DNA from: Streptomyces gobiensis | GTDB lineage: Bacteria > Actinomycetota > Actinomycetes > Streptomycetales > Streptomycetaceae | Length of the DNA: 64,000 nt | Direction: 5' to 3' | Assembly: GCF_021216675.1 (NCBI RefSeq) | Contig: NZ_CP086120.1 | Span: 5,451,001-5,515,000 of the forward strand | Shown here: piece by piece, positions 44,103 to 51,988 of the stretch | Layout of the letters: each line of letters opens with the position of its first letter | Position numbering within the stretch: the first letter of the stretch is position 1 | Position numbers and translations under genes: made by a program | The notes under the pieces: model-generated | Databases searched by the model: none | The model's input: only the letters and a program-made list of their open reading frames with translations | What the model was told of the DNA's origin: nothing

Positions 44103-44900
44103 TCAGCCTGCGTACCCCATCCTGCGGGACAGCTCTTCGGCGGCCTTGGCGGAGCGCTCGGCCAGCTCGGGAAGACGGCCACGGGCCATCCGGTACGCGG
44201 GCCCGGAAACCCCGATCGCCCCGATCACGGCGCCGTCGTGCAGCCGTACCGGAGCGGCCACCGCGTTCAGACCGATCTCCAACTCCTCGTAGGCGTAGGC
44301 GAAGCCGCGCTCCGCCGCCGTCTGCAGCTGCGACCGGACATCGGCCGCCGTGGTGATGGTGTGCTCCGTGAACCGTGCGAGCTTCCGGCTCAGCAGCCCG
44401 TCCTGCCGCTCCTTGGGCAGATGGGCCAGCAGCACCTTGCCGCTCGCGGTGGCGTGCAACGGGGTGCGCCGCCCCAGCCAGTTGTACGCGGTGACCGCCG
44501 CGGCGCCGCGTGCCTGCATGATGTTCACCGCGGCGTCCGCGTCGAGCACGGCGATGTTCGCGGTCTCCCCGGTGTCACCGGCGAGCGACCGGCACACCGG
44601 TGCGCCCTCCTGCGAGATATCGAGCCGGTTGGCCGCCGCGCCCGCCAACCTGAGCACGCCCGCACCGAGGTAGTACTTGCCCCGCTCGCGCTCCTGGTCG
44701 ACCAAGCCGCGGTTCTCCAGCACGCCCAGCAGCCGGAACGCGGTCGACTTATGGACACCCAGCTCATCGGCGATCTCCGTTACCCCGGCCTCGCCCAGCC
44801 TGGCGAGGATCTCCAGGACGCTCACCGCCCGGTCCACCGACTGCACTGACCCGGTGGCCCCTCGCCGCTCCTCGGTCTGTTCCTCAGTCGTGTCTGCCAT
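44103..44900 (-). CDS. IclR-family transcription regulator of the betaine locus
   Basis: A 265-aa protein. Residues about 18-85 are the IclR winged helix (VQSVDRAVSVLEILARLGEA, then GVTEIADELGVHKSTAFRLL), and 100-260 the IclR effector domain (GETANIAVLDADAAVNIMQA; RTPLHATASGKVLLAHLP; GFAYAYEELEIGLNAVAAPV). The ATG at 44900 (MADTTEEQ) is preferred; the ORF runs on to 45026 through noncoding-style sequence. It lies between the betaine operon and the ferredoxin gene, which are separated by two copies of one operator candidate, so it should control both and itself. Effector likely betaine or a breakdown product (inference). Confidence 0.85.
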   Translation of the reverse strand: MADTTEEQTEERRGATGSVQSVDRAVSVLEILARLGEAGVTEIADELGVHKSTAFRLLGVLENRGLVDQERERGKYYLGAGVLRLAGAAANRLDISQEGAPVCRSLAGDTGETANIAVLDADAAVNIMQARGAAAVTAYNWLGRRTPLHATASGKVLLAHLPKERQDGLLSRKLARFTEHTITTAADVRSQLQTAAERGFAYAYEELEIGLNAVAAPVRLHDGAVIGAIGVSGPAYRMARGRLPELAERSAKAAEELSRRMGYAG

Positions 44901-44982
44901 GGGTCTGAAGCTCACCACCAGGCGGCCCTGCGGGCCTAGTCTCCGGGGACCCCTTGACGTCCGGTTCCCCGATCCGGATTCT

Positions 44983-45011
44983 GTTGCGCATCGCGCTACG
45001 CGATGCGTTAT
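44983..45011. promoter_or_regulatory. candidate IclR operator between regulator and ferredoxin
   Basis: The core CGCATCGCG (44987-44995), CTA, CGCGATGCG (44999-45007) is a perfect 9-bp inverted repeat. The 29-base site is shared (21/29) with 43983-44011. It lies 83 bases before the IclR start and 39 bases before the ferredoxin start. Confidence 0.65.
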
Positions 45012-45049
45012 TGAGAACGCCATCATACTGATCAGCCTGAGGGGGACCA

Positions 45050-45370
45050 GTGATTCCCGTCTGCCACATCGATGACCTGCCGGAAGGCGAGGCCATCCGT
45101 ATCGACACCGCCCCGCCCATCGCCGTGTTCAACGCGGACGGCGACTTCTACGCCATCGACGACACCTGTACCCACCAGGACGCATCACTCTCCGACGGCT
45201 GGCTGGAGGGGTGCCTGATCGAATGCCCGCTGCACGCCGCCGCGTTCGATGTACGTACCGGAGTGCCCACCTGTCTGCCGGCCCGCAAGCCGGTACGCAC
45301 TCACCAAATCACGGTCGTGGACGGGATGATCTACGTCAGCCCCGCGGTGGAAGAGGGCGCCGTCGCCTGA
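45050..45370 (+). CDS. Rieske-type [2Fe-2S] ferredoxin
   Basis: A 106-aa soluble electron carrier. The Rieske ligands are intact: C-x-H in DDTCTHQDASLSDGW and C-x2-H in LIECPLHAAAFDVRTG (residues about 43-66). Length and motifs fit the small ferredoxins that feed Rieske oxygenases (biphenyl/cinnamate dioxygenase type). The start codon is GTG or the equivalent at 45050, after AGGGGGACC. It diverges from the IclR gene and shares its operator. It is the natural donor to the betaine-demethylase-like oxygenase 5.9 kb away. No ferredoxin reductase gene is in the window. Confidence 0.9.
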   Translation: MIPVCHIDDLPEGEAIRIDTAPPIAVFNADGDFYAIDDTCTHQDASLSDGWLEGCLIECPLHAAAFDVRTGVPTCLPARKPVRTHQITVVDGMIYVSPAVEEGAVA

Positions 45371-45420
45371 CGCGTCCTCTCCTCCGTGCCCTCGCTCCCG
45401 CGCCGCCCCGGCCGTGAGCG

Positions 45421-45708
45421 TCATCGCTCCGTGCGGCGCTGCCCCCGGGCCCGCGCCGCGCTGCTGGGAGTGGACACCACCCCATGCCGCTGGATCCACA
45501 CCTGCCGGGTCACCCACACGTCCAGCACCGCCCAGGTCGCCACCACCGTACTGGCCACCGTGAACAGCAGCGCCGGGAACGCGAACCACACACCGGCGAG
45601 CGAGCACAACACCGCAACCGTCAACTGCACCAGTGTCAGCGCGACGATGATGACCGCGCGTACCGCGGCGGCACGCACGGGATCCGGCAGCCGTGGCTTG
45701 GCGTACAT
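45421..45708 (-). CDS. small two-helix membrane protein, 95 aa
   Basis: Two hydrophobic segments at about 15-40 (AVRAVIIVALTLVQLTVAVL) and 43-65 (GVWFAFPALLFTVASTVVAT), then a basic tail (RHGVVSTPSSAARARGQRRTER). ATG 45708 (MYAKPRLPDP) is the best start; the ORF extends upstream to 45774 in low-quality sequence. It converges with the ferredoxin gene (stops 50 bases apart) and diverges from the conservon. No recognisable family; it is real on the basis of composition and the two clean helices. Function unknown. Confidence 0.6.
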   Translation of the reverse strand: MYAKPRLPDPVRAAAVRAVIIVALTLVQLTVAVLCSLAGVWFAFPALLFTVASTVVATWAVLDVWVTRQVWIQRHGVVSTPSSAARARGQRRTER

Positions 45709-45952
45709 GCGACCTTCACTCCCCGTCTCCAGAATGGACCAAGCGCTGCCCAACAGACACGTGTCCTGTGCCACACGGGTGGACTAATTGTCCATCCATC
45801 AGTGGAAACATCCCGATCAGGCTCTCTCGACAGTCCGTTCTCTGTCTCGGACGCATCTACGAGTTCTGCGAGGGCAGTAGTAGGCTCGCGCCGTTTGCTG
45901 AGGAACTGCTGAGGGAACGCCCCCGCGCGGCGGCGTTGACGGAGGGGAGGCC

Positions 45953-48589
45953 ATGCGCTTTCGCGGGAATACGATCCGCCGGAAGATCGTGGCGCTGTTG
46001 CTGGTGCCCCTGGTGGCACTCACCTCCATCTGGGCCTTCGCCACCGTCATCACCAGCCGTGAGGCCAGACAACTCCTGAATGTCGCCCACATCGTGGACA
46101 AGATCGGCTACCCGGCTGAGGAGACAGTTCAGGCCATTCAGCGCGAACGCCGCCAAGCGCTGATCTACCGTGCTGACCCGCGCCGCTCCGACGCGCTCAC
46201 CGAGCTGCACCAGCAACAGCGCGCCACCGACAAGGTGGTGAACCGCATACGCGTCAACGCGGGAGATGTCCGCGGTGAACTGCCCCAGGACTCCCAGAAG
46301 CGGCTCGACACCCTCCTGGAAGAGCTGGACGGGCTGGAGTCCCTGCGCGCCAAGGTCGAGCGCAACACTGTCTCCCGCGCGGACGCGTTCGCCGCGTACA
46401 ACGCCGTCGTGGATCCCAGCTACGAACTGCTGGGCACTCTGAATGCCCTGGAGAACGTCCGGCTCGACAAGGAGGCCCGCGCCCTCGTCGCCGTCTCCCG
46501 GGCCCGTGAGCTGGTCTCCCGGGAGGACGCACTGATGGCCGCCGCCCTCGCCGCGGGCCGGATGACCAAGAAGGAGCTGCGCGAGTTCTCCGACCGGGTC
46601 GCCGAACGGAACATCATCTACAGCACCAACCTCCAGATGCTGCCCGACGAGGACCGGCTGACCTTCGAGGACTACTGGGACGGCGCCGACGGACGGACCT
46701 TGAAGTCCTTTGAGGACGCCGTGGTCGACGCGGGCGCGGGCGGCGCCGTCAAGGCCGTCAACGCCGAGCGCTGGGACGCCGCCACCAGCACGGTCCTGGA
46801 CGACCTGGAGCAGATGGACCGAGCGGCAGCCGAGCGCTACACGGAGCGGGTCGAGCCCGCGGCCCTGTCGGTGCTCCTCAAGGCGGGTATCGCCGGAGTC
46901 CTCGGCTTCCTGGCCGTACTGGCCTCCGTCGTCGTCTCATTCCGTATCGGCCGGGGCCTCGTCCGCGACCTCGGCACGCTGCGCAGAGAGGCACACGAGG
47001 CCTCCGGTGTCCGGCTGCCCAGCGTGATGCGCCGTCTTGCCGCGGGGGAGCACGTCGATGTGGAAACCGAGGCACCCCGCCTGGAGTACGGTCCGGATGA
47101 GATGGGCCAGGTAGGTCAGGCTCTCAACACTCTGCAGCGGGCCGCCATCGAGGCCGCCGTCAAACAGGCCGATATGCGCCGTGGTGTCTCCGAGGTCTTC
47201 GTCAACCTCGCCCGCCGCAACCAGGTGCTTCTGCACCGCCAGCTCACCCTCCTGGACACCATGGAGCGGCGCACCGAGGATCCCGAGGAGCTCGCCGATC
47301 TCTTCCGGCTCGACCATATGACGACCCGGATGCGCCGCCATGCCGAGGGCCTGGTCATCCTCTCCGGCGCCGCCCCCTCCCGGCAGTGGCGCAAGCCGGT
47401 CCAGCTGATGGATGTCGTACGGGCCGCCGTCGCCGAGGTCGAGGACTATGAGCGCATCGAGGTGCGGCGGCTGCCGAGGCTCGCCGTCGATGGCCCGGCG
47501 GTGGCCGACCTCACCCACCTCATCGCCGAACTCCTGGAGAACGCCACCGTCTTCTCGCCGCCGCACACCGCGGTGCAGGTGCTCGGCGCACGCGTCGCCA
47601 ACGGCTTCACGCTGGAGATCCACGACCGCGGTCTCGGGATGGCCCCGGAGATGCTGCTGGAAGCCAATCTCCGGCTCGCCGAAACCCCGGAGTTCGAGCT
47701 CTCCGACACCGACCGGCTCGGTCTGTTCGTCGTCTCCCGGCTCGCCCAGCGGCAGGGCGTACGCATCTCCCTGCAGCCGTCCCCCTACGGCGGCACCACC
47801 GCCGTGGTCCTCATCCCGGGCTCTGTGCTCACCGAGGTGAGCGGCGCCGGAAGGGACGCCCTCGAACGCGGCAGGGACGAGGACACCGGCAGTCATGGAC
47901 TGGGCGCGCTCGCCCGGATGCCGGTCTCCCTGCCGGAGCGGGAGACGCCCGTCCCCCTCGGTCTGGGCGGCAAGCCGGGCGGGTCCGCGGGCCCCCGGCC
48001 CAAGGGCGGGCCCATCGAGCTGGAAAGCGCGCTCGACGACTTCGATGAGACCGAGGACAGCGTCGGCAGCCTCTTCCGCGATCTGCAGAGCCGGCACAGC
48101 CGCCATGACACCGGCCCCACGCCGGAACAGCACCAGCAGGCCCATGACGATCCCGAGGCGGACAGCGGACTCCAGCCCGCACACCACGACGGCCCGGTCC
48201 CGCTGCCCCGGCGGCGACCCGGCGCCGCGAACGGCCCGGTCCTGGTGTCCGACCATGGCCGCCCGGTCGGCAATGACCGCGGAGAGCACCGGGGCGCAGC
48301 CGACCGCCGCGAGCGGGATGAGGAGCCGCAGCGTCCCACGACGGTGGGCGGCCTGCCCCGCCGGGTACGGCAGGCCAGCCTCGCACCCCAGCTCAAGACG
48401 GCGGACCGGGACACCGGGGACGACGGCCCCGAAGAGGGGCCCCGGAGCCCGGTAGCAGCCCGTGCTCCGGAGCCGCCCGAGGAACGGGATGCCGATGAGG
48501 TACGCAGCCGGATGGCCTCCCTGCAGCGGGGCTGGCAGCGAGGCCGGGAGCAGAACGACAGAACCACACCGGAGGGGGACGGTCGATGA
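45953..48589 (+). CDS. cvnA: conservon sensor histidine kinase-like protein CvnA
   Basis: An 878-aa membrane protein. Two membrane helices (about 13-34, LLLVPLVALTSIWAFATVIT, and 302-325) bracket a 270-residue extracytoplasmic helical domain like the NIT sensor. A HAMP-like linker follows, then a kinase-like region with a dimerisation-type helix (RNQVLLHRQLTLLDTMERRT) and a HATPase domain carrying N- and G-boxes (LTHLIAELLENATVF; HDRGLGMAPEM; GLFVVSRLAQRQGVRI). The last 250 residues are Arg/Pro/Asp-rich and disordered. Such proteins head the conservons of Streptomyces, where CvnA works with a small GTPase instead of a response regulator. GGAGGGGAGG lies just before ATG 45953. Overlaps the next gene by four bases. 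Confidence 0.88.
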   Translation: MRFRGNTIRRKIVALLLVPLVALTSIWAFATVITSREARQLLNVAHIVDKIGYPAEETVQAIQRERRQALIYRADPRRSDALTELHQQQRATDKVVNRIRVNAGDVRGELPQDSQKRLDTLLEELDGLESLRAKVERNTVSRADAFAAYNAVVDPSYELLGTLNALENVRLDKEARALVAVSRARELVSREDALMAAALAAGRMTKKELREFSDRVAERNIIYSTNLQMLPDEDRLTFEDYWDGADGRTLKSFEDAVVDAGAGGAVKAVNAERWDAATSTVLDDLEQMDRAAAERYTERVEPAALSVLLKAGIAGVLGFLAVLASVVVSFRIGRGLVRDLGTLRREAHEASGVRLPSVMRRLAAGEHVDVETEAPRLEYGPDEMGQVGQALNTLQRAAIEAAVKQADMRRGVSEVFVNLARRNQVLLHRQLTLLDTMERRTEDPEELADLFRLDHMTTRMRRHAEGLVILSGAAPSRQWRKPVQLMDVVRAAVAEVEDYERIEVRRLPRLAVDGPAVADLTHLIAELLENATVFSPPHTAVQVLGARVANGFTLEIHDRGLGMAPEMLLEANLRLAETPEFELSDTDRLGLFVVSRLAQRQGVRISLQPSPYGGTTAVVLIPGSVLTEVSGAGRDALERGRDEDTGSHGLGALARMPVSLPERETPVPLGLGGKPGGSAGPRPKGGPIELESALDDFDETEDSVGSLFRDLQSRHSRHDTGPTPEQHQQAHDDPEADSGLQPAHHDGPVPLPRRRPGAANGPVLVSDHGRPVGNDRGEHRGAADRRERDEEPQRPTTVGGLPRRVRQASLAPQLKTADRDTGDDGPEEGPRSPVAARAPEPPEERDADEVRSRMASLQRGWQRGREQNDRTTPEGDGR

Positions 48590-49026
48590 CCGCACCACGA
48601 GCCACACCCCACAGCACCGCTTCGAAGGGAGGCGGTGAGCTGAACTGGCTGCTGGATGAGTTGGTTGAGCGCGTCGGCAGCATCCGCAAGGCGCTCGTCC
48701 TGTCCGGCGACGGACTTGCCAGAGGCGTTTCGAAGGACCTCACCCGGGAGGACAGTGAGCACCTCGCGGCGGTGGCCTCCGGATTCCACAGCCTCGCCAA
48801 GGGAGTCGGCCGCCACTTCGAGGCGGGCGGTGTCCGGCAGACCGTCGTTGAGCTGGAAGAGGCCTTTCTGTTCGTCACCGCGGCGGGCGACGGCAGCTGC
48901 CTCGCGGTCCTTGCGGACGCCGAGTCGGATGTCGGGCTGGTCGCCTATGAGATGACACTGCTCGTCAGGCGGGTCGGCGCACACCTTGGTACCGCGCCCC
49001 GCGCAGACCACCCTGGCGGAGGGTGA
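48586..49026 (+). CDS. cvnB: roadblock/LC7-domain protein CvnB
   Basis: A 146-aa protein with the roadblock/LC7 fold: an N-terminal helix (LNWLLDELVERVGSIRKALV), strand pairs (LVLSGDGLARGVSK), a long helix (LAAVASGFHSLAKGVGRHFE) and the closing strands (EEAFLFVTAAGDGSCLAVLA). It is 10 bases before the DUF742 gene and coupled to CvnA through an ATGA overlap. In conservons this kind of protein regulates the GTPase CvnD. The tail is disordered. Family is clear. Confidence 0.9.
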   Translation: MTAPRATPHSTASKGGGELNWLLDELVERVGSIRKALVLSGDGLARGVSKDLTREDSEHLAAVASGFHSLAKGVGRHFEAGGVRQTVVELEEAFLFVTAAGDGSCLAVLADAESDVGLVAYEMTLLVRRVGAHLGTAPRADHPGGG

Positions 49027-49036
49027 AGGTCCGCGC

Positions 49037-49420
49037 ATGACGGAGCGATGGTTCGATGACGCGGCCGGGCCCGTGGTGCGGCCCTACGCGATGACGCGTG
49101 GCCGCACCCGCGGCGCCGTGGGCGTCCAACTCGACCTGATCGCACTGGTGATCGCGGAATCGGCCGGTGACGCCGATGATGTGCACGCCGACCGTACTCT
49201 CGCCCCGGAGCACATCGATATCGTCACCCGGTGCCGGCAGGCACCCCAGTCGGTCGCGGAGCTCGCGGCCGACCTCGATCTGCCGGTGGGGGTTGTCCGC
49301 GTACTCATCGGTGATCTCATCGACGCGGACCTGGTCCGTGTCAGCCGCCCCGTACCCCCGGCCGAGCTGCCGGACGAGAGCATCCTACGAGAGGTAATCA
49401 ATGGTCTTCGGGCGCTCTAA
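49037..49420 (+). CDS. cvnC: DUF742 protein CvnC
   Basis: A 127-aa protein of the DUF742 family. The N-terminal VVRPYAMTRGRTRGAVGVQLDLIA-type segment (read in two parts: PVVRPYAMTRGRTR and GVQLDLIALVIA) is characteristic, and the C-terminal half is a winged-helix-like region (VAELAADLDLPVGVVRVLIG, then DLIDADLVRV). ATG 49037 is used because GGTGAAGGT lies just before it. The third gene of the conservon, its end overlaps the GTPase gene by 20 bases. It may bind the GTPase or DNA; unproven. Confidence 0.88.
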   Translation: MTERWFDDAAGPVVRPYAMTRGRTRGAVGVQLDLIALVIAESAGDADDVHADRTLAPEHIDIVTRCRQAPQSVAELAADLDLPVGVVRVLIGDLIDADLVRVSRPVPPAELPDESILREVINGLRAL

Positions 49421-50021
49421 GCGAGGCTGCGAAGAGGCCGCCGCCGACCCGGTGACGCTCAAGGTCCTGGTGGCGGGCGGCTTCGGGGTAGGCAAGACCA
49501 CCTTCGTGGGGGCGGTCAGCGAGATCAAACCGCTACGTACCGAGGAAGCCCTGACCGAGGCGAGCCGCCCGTTCGACAGCACCGACGGTGTGGAGGCGAA
49601 GTCCACCACGACCGTCGCCATGGACTTCGGGCGGATCACCCTCAGCGACTCCCTGGTGCTCTACCTCTTCGGCACCCCGGGGCAGGACCGCTTCTGGTTT
49701 CTCTGGGATGAGCTTGCCCAGGGCGCCCTCGGCGCGGCCGTGCTCGTCGACACCCGCCGCCTGGAGGAGTGCTTCGCCGCCATCGACTACTTCGAACGGC
49801 GCGCCATTCCCTTCACCGTGGCCGTCAACTGTTTCGACGGTGCCGACCGCTACCCGATTGAGACGGTCCGTGCGGCTCTCGACCTCGACGAGCGGGTGCC
49901 GGTGATGCTCTGTGACGCCCGCCGCCGGGAATCCGCCCGCGATGTCCTGGTCTCCGTAGTAGAACACGCCATGCGCACCGCCGCCTCCCACCACCACCCC
50001 GCCACCGCCACCTCTTCTTAA
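49401..50021 (+). CDS. cvnD: conservon GTPase CvnD
   Basis: A 206-aa Ras-like GTPase. The P-loop is GGFGVGKTT (residues about 26-34), switch II carries LFGTPGQDRFWFLWDEL, and the segment AVNCFDGAD stands where the NKxD base-recognition motif is usually found but has Cys-Phe in place of Lys-x. The C-terminal part has an Ala-rich helix and a His-rich tail (HHHPATATSS). Switch region VEAKSTTTVAMDFGRI is typical. The last gene of the cvnABCD cluster. A fifth conservon gene (P450, often cvnE) is not present; the next gene converges. Confidence 0.9.
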   Translation: MVFGRSKRGCEEAAADPVTLKVLVAGGFGVGKTTFVGAVSEIKPLRTEEALTEASRPFDSTDGVEAKSTTTVAMDFGRITLSDSLVLYLFGTPGQDRFWFLWDELAQGALGAAVLVDTRRLEECFAAIDYFERRAIPFTVAVNCFDGADRYPIETVRAALDLDERVPVMLCDARRRESARDVLVSVVEHAMRTAASHHHPATATSS

Positions 50022-50461
50022 CGGCGGCCGCCCCTTCTTAACGGCGTCCTCGCACCGCTCGGCCCTGGCGGGCCTCCCGGGCTTCGGACGCCTGCGCCGG
50101 ACTCCGTCCGTCGGTGCTGGCTGGGGGCCGTTGCCGTCGTTGGGAGAGTTCCCCTAACCCGGCCCCTTCCCGAAACTGGTGGCTGCCGCCCCCAGACCCC
50201 CACCCCCGTTGTGGGCACTCGCAGCCCCGCGAGGGGCTGTGGGTGGGCACAACACCGGCCACCGGCCCGCACCGAGCCACCCCCGGGGCCCGGGGCGAAG
50301 CCCCGGTTTACGGGAAGGGGCGGGATACGGGGAAACCCACCCACGGCACCCCGCACCCGGGGGCGGAGCCCGCCACGCGGCGGAGCCGCGTATCGGTACA
50401 GCCGGGAACCCCGCAGCCGAGGCGAAGCCCCGCCGCGCGGCGGAGCCGCACAGCACCCTGG
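50022..50461. repeat. intergenic repeat module (copy 2) between cvnD and glpK
   Basis: These 440 bases hold no gene. The right part repeats copy 1 (37733-38068) in order: GTGGGCACAACACCGGCCAC, then GGGGCCCGGGGCGAAGCCCC, GGGGAAACCCACCCACGGCA, and GCGGAGCCCGCCACGCGGCG followed by TATCGGTACAGCCGGGAA. A further short copy of GCGGAGCCGCA ends at 50450. It forms several GC-rich hairpins and is probably the shared terminator of the converging cvnD and glpK genes. Confidence 0.7.
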
Positions 50462-51976
50462 TCAGTCCTCCTCGTGCCAGCCGAAGCTACGCTCCACCGC
50501 CTTACGCCAGTTGCGAAACTCCCGCTCCCGCCGCTCCGCCGACATCCCCGGCGTCCACTCCACATCCCGCCGCCAGTGCGACCTCAGCTCATCCAGGTCC
50601 GACCACACCCCCGTGGCCAGCCCAGCCGCGTAAGCCGCCCCCAGACACGTCGTCTCGGCGATCACCGGCCGGATCACCGGCACCCCCAGCACATCGGCCT
50701 GATGCTGCATCAGCAGCCCATTGACGGTCATACCGCCATCCACCTTCAGCGTGGTGATCCGCACACCCGAGTCCTGATACATCGCGTCCACCACCTCCCG
50801 CGTCTGCCAGCTCGTCGCCTCCAGCACCGCACGTGCCAGATGGGCTTTGGTCACATAGCGGGTCAGACCGGTGATGACCCCGCGCGCGTCGGAGCGCCAG
50901 TACGGCGCGAAGAGCCCGGAGAAAGCCGGCACGATATACGCACCGCCGTTGTCCTCGACGCTCGCCGCCAGCGGCTCGATCTCATCGGCTGACTGGATGA
51001 TCCCCAGCTGATCACGGAACCACTGCACCAGCGCACCGGTGATCGCGATTGAGCCCTCCAGGCAGTAGACGGGCGGCTCCCCGCCGAGCTGGTAGCCCAT
51101 CGTCGTCAGCAGCCCGCTCTTGGACGGCACCGGCCGACTACCGGTGTTGAGCAGCAAAAACGATCCTGTGCCGTAGGTGTTCTTCGCCTCCCCGATGCCG
51201 TAGCAGGTCTGGCCGAAGACGGCCGCCTGCTGGTCGCCGAGCGCGGAGGCCACCGGCACCCCGGCCAGCTGCCCCACCGCCGTGCCGTACACCTCCGCCG
51301 AGGACCTGATCTCCGGCAGAATCGCCTCGGGGATGTTCATCGCGGCCAGGATCGAGGAGTCCCACTGCAGGGTCTCCAGATTCATCAGCATGGTGCGCCC
51401 GGCGTTTGTCACATCGGTGACATGCACCCCGCCGTCCGTACCACCCGTCAGATTCCAGATCAGCCAGGAGTCCATGGTGCCGAAGGCGATCTCCCCGGCC
51501 GCCGCCCGCTGCCGCAGTCCGGGCACACTGTCGAGCAGCCAGGCGGCCTTGGGCCCGGAGAAGTAGCTGGCCAGCGGTAGCCCGGTGGTTTCACGGAAAC
51601 GGTCCTGGCCGACCGTTCCGCCCAGCTCGGTGCAGAGTGCCGAGGTGCGGGTGTCCTGCCAGACGATGGCGTTGTGCACCGGCTTGCCGGTCGACCGGTC
51701 CCACAGCACGGTCGTCTCCCGCTGGTTGGTGATGCCCAGCGCGCTGAGCTGGTCGGCACGCAGCCCCGCGTTGGCGAGCGCCCCGGTGACCACGGCCTGC
51801 ACCTTGGACCAGATCTCGGTGGCGTCGTGCTCCACCCAGCCGGGCTTGGGGAAGATCTGGCGGTGCTCGCGCTGGTCCACCGCGACAATGGCGCCGCTCT
51901 GGTCGAAGATGATGCACCGGCTGGAGGTCGTGCCCTGATCGATCGCGGCAACGTATATGGGTGCGGTCTCGGTCAT
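50462..51976 (-). CDS. glpK: glycerol kinase
   Basis: A 504-aa FGGY-family kinase that converts glycerol and ATP to glycerol 3-phosphate. The N-terminal ATP/sugar motif is AAIDQGTTSSRCIIFDQSG, with TNQRETTVLWDRSTGKP and the glycerol contact region near it. The second-domain signature is LKVDGGMTVNGLLMQHQADV. The length is that of normal GlpK. It follows the facilitator gene by 12 bases on the same strand, forming glpFK. Neither glpD nor a GylR-type regulator lies in the window. Its stop faces the repeat module at 50022-50461. Confidence 0.95.
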   Translation of the reverse strand: MTETAPIYVAAIDQGTTSSRCIIFDQSGAIVAVDQREHRQIFPKPGWVEHDATEIWSKVQAVVTGALANAGLRADQLSALGITNQRETTVLWDRSTGKPVHNAIVWQDTRTSALCTELGGTVGQDRFRETTGLPLASYFSGPKAAWLLDSVPGLRQRAAAGEIAFGTMDSWLIWNLTGGTDGGVHVTDVTNAGRTMLMNLETLQWDSSILAAMNIPEAILPEIRSSAEVYGTAVGQLAGVPVASALGDQQAAVFGQTCYGIGEAKNTYGTGSFLLLNTGSRPVPSKSGLLTTMGYQLGGEPPVYCLEGSIAITGALVQWFRDQLGIIQSADEIEPLAASVEDNGGAYIVPAFSGLFAPYWRSDARGVITGLTRYVTKAHLARAVLEATSWQTREVVDAMYQDSGVRITTLKVDGGMTVNGLLMQHQADVLGVPVIRPVIAETTCLGAAYAAGLATGVWSDLDELRSHWRRDVEWTPGMSAERREREFRNWRKAVERSFGWHEED

Positions 51977-51988
51977 GGTGTCCCCCCT

